Positions 46,035 through 55,548 are shown, numbered from the stretch's first letter. The stretch: DNA of 64,000 bases from Pseudodesulfovibrio sp. (GCA_016342345.1 JAEINO010000003.1:1-64000), one strand, 5' to 3'. Notes: generated by a model not told the origin, from the sequence alone. Numbers and translations: made by a program.

Positions 46035-46637
46035 TCAGGCAACTTGAAGGGAACAGAATGCGGGCTCGCAACACCCCTGATTCAGAGCGCGGACCAGATC
46101 AATTCGATTTGTAACGGGAACAGTGAACCGGGTCGGACACCTTCCGAGTTCGACCAGACTGTGTGCATCGGAACCGGACACGGCAGTCAGCGAACGTTTG
46201 AAGGCAAGGGCCGAGGCCAATTCATCTTCACGCCGACTGTTGCGCCCGTTTTCCACTTCAACCAACGAACACAGGCATTGGTCGAAAATGGAAATATCCG
46301 TAGGACGCCATCCACGATAGGGATGCGCCGCTATGGCAGCACCACCCATCTGCCTGACCGATGCCAGCAGTTCAGGAGCATCAAGCCCCATCAACAAAGC
46401 CTCAACGTGCCCGAATACCAGAAAATCACCTTGCGATGTCGTGTATTCCATACCTACGAGGACAAGAAGACCGTCGGACTGGAATCCTTCGGAAATTTGT
46501 GACAAGACTTGAGTAGAGTCGTGATCGGTAATACACACTCCATCCAGCCCTTTGGATCGGGCCTCGGATAGAATGTCCATCGACAGCAGCTCGCTACATG
46601 ACGAATGGGTTGAATGAACATGAAGATCAATCAGCAT
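46035..46637 (-). CDS. PHP-domain phosphoesterase
   Basis: 200 residues from the ATG at 46637, where the PHP fold begins: MLIDLHVHSTHSSCSELL (HxH metal ligands), then GVCITDHDST, GDFLVFGH, IAAHPYRG and VSGSDAHSL. These are the metal-binding motifs of the PHP family (TrpH/YciV type, nucleoside 3',5'-bisphosphate or RNA oligonucleotide phosphatases). Exact substrate unknown. Confidence 0.87.
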   Translation of the reverse strand: MLIDLHVHSTHSSCSELLSMDILSEARSKGLDGVCITDHDSTQVLSQISEGFQSDGLLVLVGMEYTTSQGDFLVFGHVEALLMGLDAPELLASVRQMGGAAIAAHPYRGWRPTDISIFDQCLCSLVEVENGRNSRREDELASALAFKRSLTAVSGSDAHSLVELGRCPTRFTVPVTNRIDLVRALNQGCCEPAFCSLQVA

Positions 46638-46775
46638 GGAAACATCATGCCTGTGCCTGTCACACAAGGCAAAGAGCTTGTATTGATACAATCCATGTTT
46701 TTAATAGATACGATCTATTCGCCTGATTGTTCCTGAAACACTGAGCGAATCAGTCATAGATAAACGGAGTCAAAC

Positions 46776-48104
46776 ATGCCAAAGACATGCGTTCTCATAT
46801 TGCTCGACGGCCTGGGAGATCGATCCCACCCAGAACTGGACCACAAGACCCCGCTCCAGGTAGCCCACACACCCTGTCTGGACCGGCTGGCATCCATGGG
46901 TGGCACAGGACTTTACCACGCCGGGAAAATCGGCCAGCCGCTCCCAAGCGAAAACGCCCACTTTTCCATGTTCGGAAACCTCGAATCCGAATTCCCGGGT
47001 CGAGGTCCTCTGGAAGCCCTTGGCGCAAACATCCCCCTGGGAGAAAATGATGTGGCTGTTCTCGCCCATTTCACCAGCGTCCTGCCGACTCTGGAAAACC
47101 AGCTCATCATCAAGTACAATCGAATCTGCGGCACACCGTCTGAAATCGACGGCTTGTACTCGGTACTGGAAAACTATGAAAGAGACGGTATTGCCATTGA
47201 CCTGCACAAAACAGGCGGCATGTTCAGCGTTTTGACCATGCGCGGAGATGTCTCTCCCTACATCACGGATTCCGATCCCATGATAAACGGGCGATTCATT
47301 TCCGAAATCACTCCGTTGGAAGCGTACAGGAACGATCCGGCCACCATTCGCACGGCACAAGCTCTCACCCACTATCTGGACTGGGCCTTCCATCAAATGA
47401 CCGACGAACCGCAAAACATGCTGCGCAAGAAACAGAAGCTCCCGACCATCAACGGTCTTGTTACCCAACGCGCCGGACGGCTCCGGCAGTGTGTTTCCAT
47501 GCGCGACCGCTACGGCCTGTGCGGTCTCTTGATCGCCAGCGGCGTCATGTACAAAGGGTTGGCACAATATATCGGAATGAACTTCCACAAGGCCACTGAA
47601 AGCCGCGACCCAGGCCGCGATCTGGCCCAACGCATCGACTATGCTGCAAACGCCATAAATGATTTCGATTTCATTCACGTTCACACCAAGGCCCCGGATC
47701 AGGCAGCCCATTCCAAAAACCCAAAGGCCAAGATAAAAGCCATCGAATCCCTGGACAGGGGGCTGGCCGAATCCATCGACCAGTTGCTCAACAATGACAA
47801 GGTGCTCCTGGCAGTTGCAGCAGACCACTCAACACCGAGTTGCGGTACCCTGATCCATTCCGGCGAGCCTGTACCCCTCATGTTCGTGGGAGACGGCGTT
47901 CGACGCGATGCAGTCAGTCAATTCGATGAGATCAGCGTGGCAGGCGGTGCGCTCGGCTGTTTGCGCGGAGATGAAATGATCCACACGATACTGAACTATC
48001 TGGACAGGGCAAGGATGGCAGGCATTCACGATTCACCCATGCAACAAGAATTCTGGCCCGGTGATTACGAGCCACTCCTGATCACCCCGAAATCACGAGA
48101 CTGA
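46776..48104 (+). CDS. 2,3-bisphosphoglycerate-independent phosphoglycerate mutase, archaeal type (ApgM-like)
   Basis: 442 residues of the alkaline-phosphatase superfamily: LILLDGLGDRSHPELDHKTP (metal Asp11), QPLPSENAHFSMFGN with the probable phospho-Ser58, HVHTKAPDQAAHSKN (metal ligands) and AVAADHSTPSCG (DH pair). This is the ApgM/DUF-type layout common in archaea and deltaproteobacteria rather than GpmI. The next gene begins 1 bp after its stop. Confidence 0.82.
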   Translation: MPKTCVLILLDGLGDRSHPELDHKTPLQVAHTPCLDRLASMGGTGLYHAGKIGQPLPSENAHFSMFGNLESEFPGRGPLEALGANIPLGENDVAVLAHFTSVLPTLENQLIIKYNRICGTPSEIDGLYSVLENYERDGIAIDLHKTGGMFSVLTMRGDVSPYITDSDPMINGRFISEITPLEAYRNDPATIRTAQALTHYLDWAFHQMTDEPQNMLRKKQKLPTINGLVTQRAGRLRQCVSMRDRYGLCGLLIASGVMYKGLAQYIGMNFHKATESRDPGRDLAQRIDYAANAINDFDFIHVHTKAPDQAAHSKNPKAKIKAIESLDRGLAESIDQLLNNDKVLLAVAADHSTPSCGTLIHSGEPVPLMFVGDGVRRDAVSQFDEISVAGGALGCLRGDEMIHTILNYLDRARMAGIHDSPMQQEFWPGDYEPLLITPKSRD

Positions 48105-48105
48105 T

Positions 48106-48660
48106 ATGAAACATCCGGTCGGTATCATTCATGGTCGATTCCAGGTGCTCCACCTTGATCACCTAAAATATCTTCTTGCAGGCAAGGCTCTGTGCGAACA
48201 CCTTGTGGTTGGCATAACCAACCCGGACCCGACCGCGACAACACCGGAAGACTCGGCCCCGGACCGTTCGCACAGGAAAAACAACCCACTGACCTACTAC
48301 GAACGGTGCAGGATGGTTCGAGCCGCACTCATGGAGGCAGACGTTCCTCCGCAGGATTTCAGCATTGTTCCCTTTCCCATCTGCCACCCGCTACTACTCA
48401 GAAACTACGCCCCGGAAGACGCAGTCTACTACCTGACCATCTATGATGAATGGGGACACGAAAAAATGAAGCGGCTGAAATCTCTTGACCTGCAAACGTA
48501 CGTCATATGGGAAAAGCCACTGTCACAAAAAGGATTGAATGGCTCAAATGTACGCCAGGCCATCAGTCAAAACAACGACTGGGAGACCATGGTTCCGGCC
48601 TCGGTAGCCGACATGATCATGAAGTGGGATATTCAGAAACGACTTGAAAACTTTTCCTGA
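48106..48660 (+). CDS. nucleotidyltransferase, NMN adenylyltransferase-like
   Basis: 184 residues. GIIHGRFQVLHLDHLKYLLA carries the GRFQxxHxxH motif of the NadM/NadR-type nucleotidylyltransferases; LVVGITNPDPTAT, NPLTYYERCRMV and the C-terminal LNGSNVRQAI (ISGTxIR-like) fit the same family. The most likely reaction is ATP + NMN to NAD+, but other small-molecule adenylyl- or cytidylyltransferases share this pattern. It is directly downstream of the ApgM-like gene and its 3' end overlaps the convergent rhomboid gene by 28 bp. Confidence 0.78.
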   Translation: MKHPVGIIHGRFQVLHLDHLKYLLAGKALCEHLVVGITNPDPTATTPEDSAPDRSHRKNNPLTYYERCRMVRAALMEADVPPQDFSIVPFPICHPLLLRNYAPEDAVYYLTIYDEWGHEKMKRLKSLDLQTYVIWEKPLSQKGLNGSNVRQAISQNNDWETMVPASVADMIMKWDIQKRLENFS

Positions 48661-49385
48661 CTCTCTTCCGGGTCATAATCCCTGGTCTCCGGGTTGTAAC
48701 AATACCGGCATGTTCCCCGTTTCCGAAACCAACCTATCAGCACTATTCCAGCCACGAATCCACCGACGTGTGCCCACCAGGCGACCTCTACGGCCGCCGG
48801 CATTGCCTTGGCCAAAATGCCAGACACAATTTGCGACAAAAACCAGATGCCAAGAAACAGATAGGACGGAATCCGCAGAAACAAGGGGATGATGATTATC
48901 GGCACCAGGGTCAGCACCCTCCCATGAGGGTATAAGACAATATATGCCCCCATGACCCCGGCCACGGCCCCGGAAGCTCCTATGACAGGCGTGGGAGAAG
49001 TCTGCTCAAAAAACATATGCACAGCCACGGCAGCCAGTCCGCATAGCAAGTAGAAGACCAAAAACCCGAAATGCCCAGTGACATCCTCGATGTTGTCGCC
49101 AAAGATCCACAGCATCCACATGTTCAAAATGACATGCAGCCACCCGCCATGCAGAAACATGTAGGAAACAAGCGGCCATCCAAAAGTCTGGGGATAACCA
49201 GCCCAGGACGCCCATTCCGGTTCAAGAAACCGGGCCGGGACCACCCCGAGCAAATGGTACAAATAAACCACATCCCGAGGGTCCAGGCTCTTGATATAAA
49301 GGAAAGCCAATGCATTGAAAAGGATGATCCCCACCACGACAATGGGCGGGGTCACCCGTGGCACATTATCCCTTATCGGGATCAC
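48633..49385 (-). CDS. rhomboid-family intramembrane serine protease
   Basis: 250 residues from GTG 49385, which overlaps the stop of the upstream gene (GTGA). About six membrane helices, GASGAVAG with catalytic Ser138, WWAHVGGF with His206, and HVILNMWMLWIFGDNIED in the L1/TM2 region. The C-terminal cytoplasmic tail has CRYC followed by acidic residues. Active-site dyad intact, so it is probably a functional protease; substrate unknown. Confidence 0.92.
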   Translation of the reverse strand: MIPIRDNVPRVTPPIVVVGIILFNALAFLYIKSLDPRDVVYLYHLLGVVPARFLEPEWASWAGYPQTFGWPLVSYMFLHGGWLHVILNMWMLWIFGDNIEDVTGHFGFLVFYLLCGLAAVAVHMFFEQTSPTPVIGASGAVAGVMGAYIVLYPHGRVLTLVPIIIIPLFLRIPSYLFLGIWFLSQIVSGILAKAMPAAVEVAWWAHVGGFVAGIVLIGWFRKRGTCRYCYNPETRDYDPEESQEKFSSRF

Positions 49386-51067
49386 TCATCGTCTCCCTCG
49401 CTACCGAATTCCTCGGCTAGGTCAGGCCAAAGCCCTTCAAGCCAACTGCCAAACTCGGCATTGCGCTGTCTCGAATATTCCACAGTCTTTTCATGCAACA
49501 GATCAGCTTCTCCCTGCAACGCATCCAGGTCCTTACTGTTGTCCAGAACAACTGTGCACTGTTTGAGTTTTTCCTCTTCGGGCCATTGCCATGAATCAAA
49601 AATCGCCAAAACTTCATGACTCAACCCACGGGCCTCACGCAACGCGCCAGTTCGCTTCTCGGCAGGGCACCTGACTCCGGCCACGTAGTCCACCTGCCCG
49701 TCCTTGTGCCAACCGCCCTCAAGCAAAAGCGGTATCTCGGCAAAAGCCACAGGTTCGTCTCGATGCAACCTGAAAAATTCCTCGCATTCATGCCGTACCA
49801 TGGGATGAATCATGTCCATGACTTCGCGACGCAGATTTTCCGACTCCTTCATGGCCTTGAACAGGACCGGCTTGTTCACCGAGCCATCATCGAGAGAGTA
49901 CGCACCACCAAAACGTTGACGGATCATTGCCGAGCCATCGCCATCCGGGCCGTACAGAACAGCCACGCTATCGTCCGCACTGAATGTTGGCAGACCTTTT
50001 TCACGCAGGAATCCAAGCACGGAAGACTTGCCGCACACAGGCATGCCCACGATTCCAACACGCAGACACTCACGCGGCAGTGCAGCCAGAAGTGTACAAA
50101 AATCCTCGGGCGGCTTGCGCCAAAGAGTAATCCGCTCCTCAGAATCGGGGTGGGTGAAGGAAAGATAAAATGCATGGAGCATCTGACGCGGAGCAAGGCT
50201 GCCCAAACTATCAGTCCGCCGCGACCATTCCGAACTCTCACGCGGCCCATAAGCCCTGTCGCCCAACAAGGGATGACCGATATGCGCCATGTGAACGCGG
50301 ACCTGATGAGTACGACCAGTATGAATACGCACGGCCACCAGACTTGCCAATCCTCGGGGACCGGTCCACAAAACACGATATTCGCTTTTGGCCTCACGTC
50401 CACCCTTCTCTACCACCGCCATCTTTGTCTTCTGACTAGGATGCCTGCCAATGGGCGCATCAATCTTGCCGATCTTCCCAGTCTTTGGAACAGGGCAGCC
50501 ATGGACAATCGCAAGGTAGACCTTTTTCACCCGCCGCTCGGCAAAATCGGTGGACAGCTTCAGACGATCGCCCTCAGTACGTGCCACGGCAATAAGTCCA
50601 GATGTGTCCTTGTCCAGCCGATGCACGATACCAGGCCGCTGTTCGTTCATGCCGGAAACGTCCCCGGCAATATCCGGCCATTGATGCAGAAGAAGATTGA
50701 CCAGTGTCGGACCGGGCTCAGCCGGAGCGGGGTGGGTTGTCAATCCCGCGGGCTTGTCCACGACCAGAATATGCTCATCCTCAAACAGGACTTCAAGTTC
50801 ACCGGCAACGGCACAAGGCGCGTCATCCCCTGCTTCGTTCTCCGCCGCACCAATAAGGAGCCTCTCAAGACCTATGAGCCTGTACTTGCCCTTGACGACA
50901 GACTTGCCATCAACAAGAGCCAGACCACTTTCGATCCACTCCTTGACCCGACCGCGCGATACACCCTCGTCTTCGAGTTCGCGGCCCCAAAATTTATCCA
51001 GGCGGATACCATGATCAGATGGTCCCGCAATTCGCTCCCAGACACTCTTTTTTTTCTTTTCGTCCAT
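49382..51067 (-). CDS. fusion: RluD-type pseudouridine synthase + dephospho-CoA kinase
   Basis: 561 residues. Residues ~17-70 form an S4 RNA-binding domain and ~90-320 an RluA/RluD pseudouridine synthase with catalytic Asp152 in HRLDKDTSG and GRTHQVRVHM. From ~335 a dephospho-CoA kinase begins: RVGIVGMPVCGKSSVLGFLR (P-loop), FSADDSVAVLYGP, then FAEIPLLLEGGWHKDGQVDY. So one polypeptide would modify 23S rRNA and complete CoA synthesis. I believe the fusion is known in Desulfovibrionales. The Walker A lacks the common second Lys context (GKSS) but is usable. Confidence 0.9.
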   Translation of the reverse strand: MDEKKKKSVWERIAGPSDHGIRLDKFWGRELEDEGVSRGRVKEWIESGLALVDGKSVVKGKYRLIGLERLLIGAAENEAGDDAPCAVAGELEVLFEDEHILVVDKPAGLTTHPAPAEPGPTLVNLLLHQWPDIAGDVSGMNEQRPGIVHRLDKDTSGLIAVARTEGDRLKLSTDFAERRVKKVYLAIVHGCPVPKTGKIGKIDAPIGRHPSQKTKMAVVEKGGREAKSEYRVLWTGPRGLASLVAVRIHTGRTHQVRVHMAHIGHPLLGDRAYGPRESSEWSRRTDSLGSLAPRQMLHAFYLSFTHPDSEERITLWRKPPEDFCTLLAALPRECLRVGIVGMPVCGKSSVLGFLREKGLPTFSADDSVAVLYGPDGDGSAMIRQRFGGAYSLDDGSVNKPVLFKAMKESENLRREVMDMIHPMVRHECEEFFRLHRDEPVAFAEIPLLLEGGWHKDGQVDYVAGVRCPAEKRTGALREARGLSHEVLAIFDSWQWPEEEKLKQCTVVLDNSKDLDALQGEADLLHEKTVEYSRQRNAEFGSWLEGLWPDLAEEFGSEGDDE

Positions 51068-51380
51068 GCCATCTAGGATATACTGGTAATAGGTGGAAAG
51101 TAAATTTCAATTTCAGCACAAATATCACCGCATAAACTCTACATTTTTTCATGTTTGCCACTCAAGACAAATCCAAACATGAATCACAAAAAAGCTGGAC
51201 CGAAGCATAGTTACATATGTAGACACCAGACGCTTTCTTTTTGACACGAGAATCAAACAGCTTTCAACAGCCGATGAACCAGAAATTGGACCTTGACCCG
51301 GATGGGGCTTCGGAATAGAAATAGAAAGTTTTGTGCAATTGAAACATCGGTTAACAGGGCACTGGAAAACAATTTCTGCC
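51068..51380. other. intergenic region upstream of upp, left part
   Basis: AT-rich spacer between the divergent RluD-CoaE and upp genes, with no gene seen. AACAGCTTTCAACAGCC at ~51258-51274 again resembles the AACAGCCTG repeat ends. Confidence 0.4.
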
Positions 51381-51553
51381 GACTGTTCAAAAAAGTTTAA
51401 AAACCATGCGCAAGGAAATCAGGATCGACAGGCACTTCCAACCTGCGCGAAGCTGACTTCCAAAACCCAATTGATGCCTGAGAAATGCAAACGTGAGAAA
51501 TCACCACAGCAACTCGCAGAACGCAGCAATCAAACTTTTTTCAACAGCCTGTT
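51381..51553. repeat. ~170-bp element with 16-bp terminal inverted repeats
   Basis: CTGTTCAAAAAAGTTT (51383-51398) and AAACTTTTTTCAACAG (51532-51547) are inverted copies at 15 of 16 positions. The right end continues CCTGTTAA, so it shares the AACAGCCTGT terminus with the array at 2649-2917. The interior codes for nothing recognisable. It could be a MITE-like or REP-like element; it separates the RluD-CoaE promoter region from upp. Confidence 0.7.
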
Positions 51554-51591
51554 AATATACCCAACAACTTTTATTCCATGAGAGGTAGCCT

Positions 51592-52218
51592 GTGGCCCTA
51601 CACGTAGTTGACCACCCGCTTGTTCGACACAAAGTCGGTATCTTGAGAAAACACGACATCAGCACCAGCCGCTTCCGTCAGCTGGCAAACGAAATCACCA
51701 GACTCCTTACATATGAAGCCACGAAGGACTTCGAGACCGAAAAGGTCAGTATCGAAGGGTGGGCCGGTGAGGTCGAGGTTGATTCCATCAAGGGCAAGAA
51801 AGTCACAGTGGTCCCCATCCTGCGTGCCGGTCTCGGCATGATGGACGGCGTCTTTGACATGATTCCGGGAGCCAAGGCCTCGGTCGTTGGTTTCTACCGC
51901 GACGAGGAAACTCTGGAACCTGTCCAGTATTACGTCAAACTCGCCAGCAAGATGGATGAGCGAGTGGCCCTGATCCTCGACCCCATGCTGGCAACCGGCG
52001 GTACTCTGGATGCCACCATCAAACTTCTGAAGGATTCCGGCTGCAAAAGCATTCGCGGATTGTTCCTGTGCGCTGCTCCCGAGGGCGTCGAGCGCATCAT
52101 GAAAAGCCACCCGGATGTAGACATTTACGTGGCATCAATCGATGAGCGGCTCAATGACATTGGATACATCATTCCCGGTCTCGGAGATGCGGGAGATAAG
52201 ATATTCGGTACCAAATAG
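51592..52218 (+). CDS. upp: uracil phosphoribosyltransferase
   Basis: 208 residues from GTG 51592, preceded by [24 protein letters not shown] at the N-terminus, the PRPP loop [20 protein letters not shown] and uracil-binding [20 protein letters not shown] are diagnostic. It salvages uracil to UMP. uraA follows after an intrinsic terminator, so the two are probably functionally linked but only partly co-transcribed. Confidence 0.97.
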   Translation: MALHVVDHPLVRHKVGILRKHDISTSRFRQLANEITRLLTYEATKDFETEKVSIEGWAGEVEVDSIKGKKVTVVPILRAGLGMMDGVFDMIPGAKASVVGFYRDEETLEPVQYYVKLASKMDERVALILDPMLATGGTLDATIKLLKDSGCKSIRGLFLCAAPEGVERIMKSHPDVDIYVASIDERLNDIGYIIPGLGDAGDKIFGTK

Positions 52219-52225
52219 GATTTTG

Positions 52226-52253
52226 GGCACGCTGCAAAGCGTGCCTTTTTTTT
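52226..52253 (+). terminator. intrinsic terminator after upp
   Basis: GGCACGCT-GCAA-AGCGTGCC (52226-52245), eight perfect pairs with a tetraloop, followed by eight T. Located 8 bp after the upp stop and ahead of uraA. Confidence 0.95.
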
Positions 52254-52354
52254 GGGGGGCAACATTTCATGAGGCCGGGGCAAAACCAAACGTTCGCACT
52301 CGCTGCTGCAAACGGTTTCGCCAACGGTTCCACAAACCGAGGAGGAGTTGAGAG

Positions 52355-53725
52355 ATGAGTGACTTGCATTCCACAGAGTACAATTTCAGACCCAAGGACG
52401 CGCTTCTGGGCGCACAGATGCTTTTCGTGGCTTTCGGGGCACTGGTTCTGGTGCCGCTGTTGACAGGCCTTGACGCCAATGTGGCCCTGTTCACTGCCGG
52501 TGTGGGAACACTGGTCTTCCAGGTCATCACCCGAGGCAAGGTTCCCGTCTTTCTGGCGTCGAGCTTCGCATTCATCGCACCCATCATCTACGGCGTGCAA
52601 ACCTGGGGCATACCGTCCACCATGTGCGGCCTGTTTGGTGCCGGCATACTGTATATCATCCTCAGTTTCCTGATTCGCATTTTCGGCGTCGAAATGCTTC
52701 GCCGCGTCCTGCCCCCCATCGTCACCGGACCTGTCATCATGGTCATCGGCCTGATACTGGCCCCTGTGGCCGTGCATATGGCCATGGGGCGTACCGGCGA
52801 CGGTTCCGCATGGCTCGTGCCCAACACGACGGCCATGATCCTCGCTGGCGTTGCACTCCTGACCACCATATTCGCTTCGCTGCTGGGCAAGGGCTGGATC
52901 AAACTGATTCCCATCCTTCTCGGCATTGTGGCTGGTTACGTGACCGCACTCCTCCTTGACGCAACCGGTTTTACCGCCGCAACGCAAGCCGCTTTCGATC
53001 CGGGAACCCTCCAGAACTGGACTGCTCCAAGTCTGGTCAACTTCGGCAAGATCACCGAAGCACCACTGCTGTCCATTCCGAACTTCGTGTTCCCCACATG
53101 GAACCTGGAAGCCATCCTGTTCATTGTTCCCGTTGCCATTGCTCCGGCCATTGAGCATTTTGGTGATGTTCTGGCCATCGGCAGCATCTCAGGCAAAGAC
53201 TATGTGAAAGACCCCGGCATCCAGAACACCCTGCTCGGTGATGGCGTGGCAACTTCCATTGCAGCCGTACTTGGCGGCCCCCCGAACACCACGTACTCCG
53301 AGGTTTCCGGCGCAGTTGCCCTGACCCGTGCCTTCAACCCGGCCATCATGACCTGGGCAGCCATTGCCGCCATCATCCTGGCCTTCGTGGGCAAGCTCGG
53401 TTCCGTGCTGAACACCATCCCGGTCCCGGTCATGGGCGGCATCATGATCCTGCTCTTCGGTGCCATCACCGTCATCGGTATCAATACCCTGGTCCGCGCC
53501 GGTAACGACCTGATGCTTCCGCGCAACCTCGCCATCGTCTCCATCATCCTTGTCTTCGGCATTGGCGGCATGAGCTTCGATCTGCTCATCGTCAAGCTCG
53601 GCGGCATCGGCCTGGCCGGTATCATCGGCGTAATCATGAACCTCGTCCTGCCATGCAAGGAATGCAACGAACCCTTGCCAGATGAAGTCAATCCGTCCGC
53701 ACCGGATCACCATACCGACCTGTAG
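52355..53725 (+). CDS. uraA: uracil permease (UraA/nucleobase:cation symporter-2 family)
   Basis: 456 residues, about fourteen hydrophobic segments. QMLFVAFGALVLVPLLTGLD, VPVFLASSFAFIAPI, the AIAPAIEHFGDVLAIGSISG block with the substrate-binding Glu/His pair, and GGPPNTTYSEVSGAVALTRA are typical of UraA. A strong GAGGAGG precedes the ATG. Imports uracil by proton symport for Upp. Confidence 0.94.
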   Translation: MSDLHSTEYNFRPKDALLGAQMLFVAFGALVLVPLLTGLDANVALFTAGVGTLVFQVITRGKVPVFLASSFAFIAPIIYGVQTWGIPSTMCGLFGAGILYIILSFLIRIFGVEMLRRVLPPIVTGPVIMVIGLILAPVAVHMAMGRTGDGSAWLVPNTTAMILAGVALLTTIFASLLGKGWIKLIPILLGIVAGYVTALLLDATGFTAATQAAFDPGTLQNWTAPSLVNFGKITEAPLLSIPNFVFPTWNLEAILFIVPVAIAPAIEHFGDVLAIGSISGKDYVKDPGIQNTLLGDGVATSIAAVLGGPPNTTYSEVSGAVALTRAFNPAIMTWAAIAAIILAFVGKLGSVLNTIPVPVMGGIMILLFGAITVIGINTLVRAGNDLMLPRNLAIVSIILVFGIGGMSFDLLIVKLGGIGLAGIIGVIMNLVLPCKECNEPLPDEVNPSAPDHHTDL

Positions 53726-53740
53726 ACTTATAAAAACCAA

Positions 53741-53764
53741 GCCCCCCTTCGCATGAAGGGGGGC
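53741..53764 (+). terminator. intrinsic terminator after uraA
   Basis: GCCCCCCTTC-GCAT-GAAGGGGGGC, ten perfect pairs with a tetraloop, followed by TTCATCATT, a weak T-tract. 15 bp past the uraA stop. Confidence 0.8.
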
Positions 53765-53847
53765 TTCATCATTGATAGACGGGGTTTTCCAATGGACCAG
53801 TTCAAAGGAAAAAGCTATGTTGTCCCAGCTTTTCAAGGGAGAAAAAC

Positions 53848-54606
53848 ATGCGTGAATCCGTGACAGGACTGGTACTGACATTTAACGGCGAACGGTTGCT
53901 CGAAAAATGCCTCAAATCGCTCGACTTCTGCGATCAATTGCTGGTGGTCGATTCCGAATCCACGGATCGCACCCGCGAGATAGCCGAAGCATGCGGCGCA
54001 CATGTCCTTGTCAGACCCTGGCCCGGACCGGTTGACCAATTCAAGTTTGCACTCCAGCATGTCAAGACAACCTGGGTCATCTCTCTGGATCAGGATGAAT
54101 ACCTCACGGACGAACTCAGCGATTCCATAAAGAACAGACTTGGCAAATCCGAACATGTAGCTGGCTATTACGTGCCGCGCAGTTCGTTCTATTTCAACCG
54201 TTTCATGAAGCATTCGGGCTGGTACCCGGACTATCTCTTCCGCATTTTCCGACACGGCAAAGTGGAAATTACTGCCAGCGGTGCTCATTACCATTTCAAA
54301 CCACGCGGTGAGACCATCAAGCTGACTGGAGACATCCTCCACTACCCTTACGAGAACTTTCGACAGCATATGGAAAAAATCAACTACTACGCTGAAGAAG
54401 GCGCGAAATCATTACGAGATAAAGGCAAAAAGGGCGGCTTGACCATTGCCCTGCTCCACGCCCAGATGCGCTTCATAAAGCTCTACCTTCTCAAGCTCGG
54501 ATTCCTTGATGGCAAGGCCGGATTCTACAACGCCATGGCCGGATTCTACTACACCTTCCAAAAGTATATCCGGGTCGAAGAAACCCATAATTGGGGAGAA
54601 AAATAA
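53848..54606 (+). CDS. family 2 glycosyltransferase (WaaE/KdtX-like)
   Basis: 252 residues. GT-A fold signatures: GLVLTFNGERLLEKCLKSL, LLVVDSESTDRTREIAEACG, WVISLDQDEYLTDEL (DxD) and the YVPRSSFYFNRFMKHSGWYP block with LFRIFRHG found in lipopolysaccharide-core beta-1,4-glucosyltransferases of the WaaE/KdtX type. Probably adds a sugar to LPS core or another envelope glycan. Overlaps the upstream extension of the mscS frame, but the mscS start proposed here lies 83 bp downstream. Confidence 0.87.
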   Translation: MRESVTGLVLTFNGERLLEKCLKSLDFCDQLLVVDSESTDRTREIAEACGAHVLVRPWPGPVDQFKFALQHVKTTWVISLDQDEYLTDELSDSIKNRLGKSEHVAGYYVPRSSFYFNRFMKHSGWYPDYLFRIFRHGKVEITASGAHYHFKPRGETIKLTGDILHYPYENFRQHMEKINYYAEEGAKSLRDKGKKGGLTIALLHAQMRFIKLYLLKLGFLDGKAGFYNAMAGFYYTFQKYIRVEETHNWGEK

Positions 54607-54689
54607 CCTTCACGTCCCCGTTATTTCCACGCATCTCCAGTATGGAAATCCAAATTCAATCAAATCAGCCCTTGTTTTCAGGAGGACCC

Positions 54690-55526
54690 ATGGAATTATT
54701 TGACCCACAAACCATTCAGACCCTTATTGAAAAAGGTATCGCCTACCTCTCCATCCACGGACTCAAGATTCTGATAGCGTTCGTAATTTTCGTCATCGGA
54801 CGATTAATCGCGAAAAAAATCGCAGAACTTTCCCGAACCCTCATGATCAAGGCACACATGGATGAAACCCTGCGCACCTTTCTGCGCAACCTCATCTATT
54901 ACGTCCTTCTCGCCGCTGTGGTTATCGCGGCAATCGGTCAGGCAGGAATCAACGTCACTTCCTTCCTGGCAATACTTGGTGCCGCAGGTCTGGCCGTTGG
55001 CCTCGCTCTCAAGGACTCTTTGTCCAATTTCGCGGCAGGCGTCATGCTTATCATGCTGAAATTTTTCAAAAAAGGTGATTACATTACTGCCGCAGGCAAA
55101 TCAGGGACAGTGTCAGCCATCAATATTTTCAACACCCTCATGACCACGCCTGACAACAAGGTAATTATTATACCCAACGCCTCGATCCTGTCCGACACCA
55201 TCATAAATTTCTCGGCCAACGAAACACGTCGTGTGGACCTCGTCATGGGCATCGGCTACGACGACGACTTGCTCAAGGCCAAGGAATTGCTCGAAAAGAT
55301 TGTCTCGGAAGATTCACGGGTGCTCACTGAGCCAGCCCCGCTGATAGCCGTCTCCGAACTGGCCGACTCATCTGTCAATTTCGTGGTTCGCCCCTGGGTC
55401 AAGGCATCGGACTACTGGCCTGTCTACTACTCACTAACCGAAAAGGTGAAGCTCGCTTTTGACCAGGAAGGCATCTCCATCCCATACCCCCAGACCGATG
55501 TTCATTTATACAAGATGGACAAGTAG
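54690..55526 (+). CDS. mscS: small-conductance mechanosensitive channel MscS
   Basis: 278 residues from ATG 54690 with GGAGG 5 nt upstream; an in-frame ATG at 54591 would overlap the glycosyltransferase gene. Three membrane helices with the pore-lining TM3 FLAILGAAGLAVGLALKDSL, then the beta-domain (GDYITAAGKSGTVSAINIFN, VIIIPNASILSDTIINFS) as in MscS. Length matches E. coli MscS (286). It opens on hypo-osmotic shock. Confidence 0.93.
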   Translation: MELFDPQTIQTLIEKGIAYLSIHGLKILIAFVIFVIGRLIAKKIAELSRTLMIKAHMDETLRTFLRNLIYYVLLAAVVIAAIGQAGINVTSFLAILGAAGLAVGLALKDSLSNFAAGVMLIMLKFFKKGDYITAAGKSGTVSAINIFNTLMTTPDNKVIIIPNASILSDTIINFSANETRRVDLVMGIGYDDDLLKAKELLEKIVSEDSRVLTEPAPLIAVSELADSSVNFVVRPWVKASDYWPVYYSLTEKVKLAFDQEGISIPYPQTDVHLYKMDK

Positions 55527-55548
55527 GCACACGTCCCCTTTCGACCAT

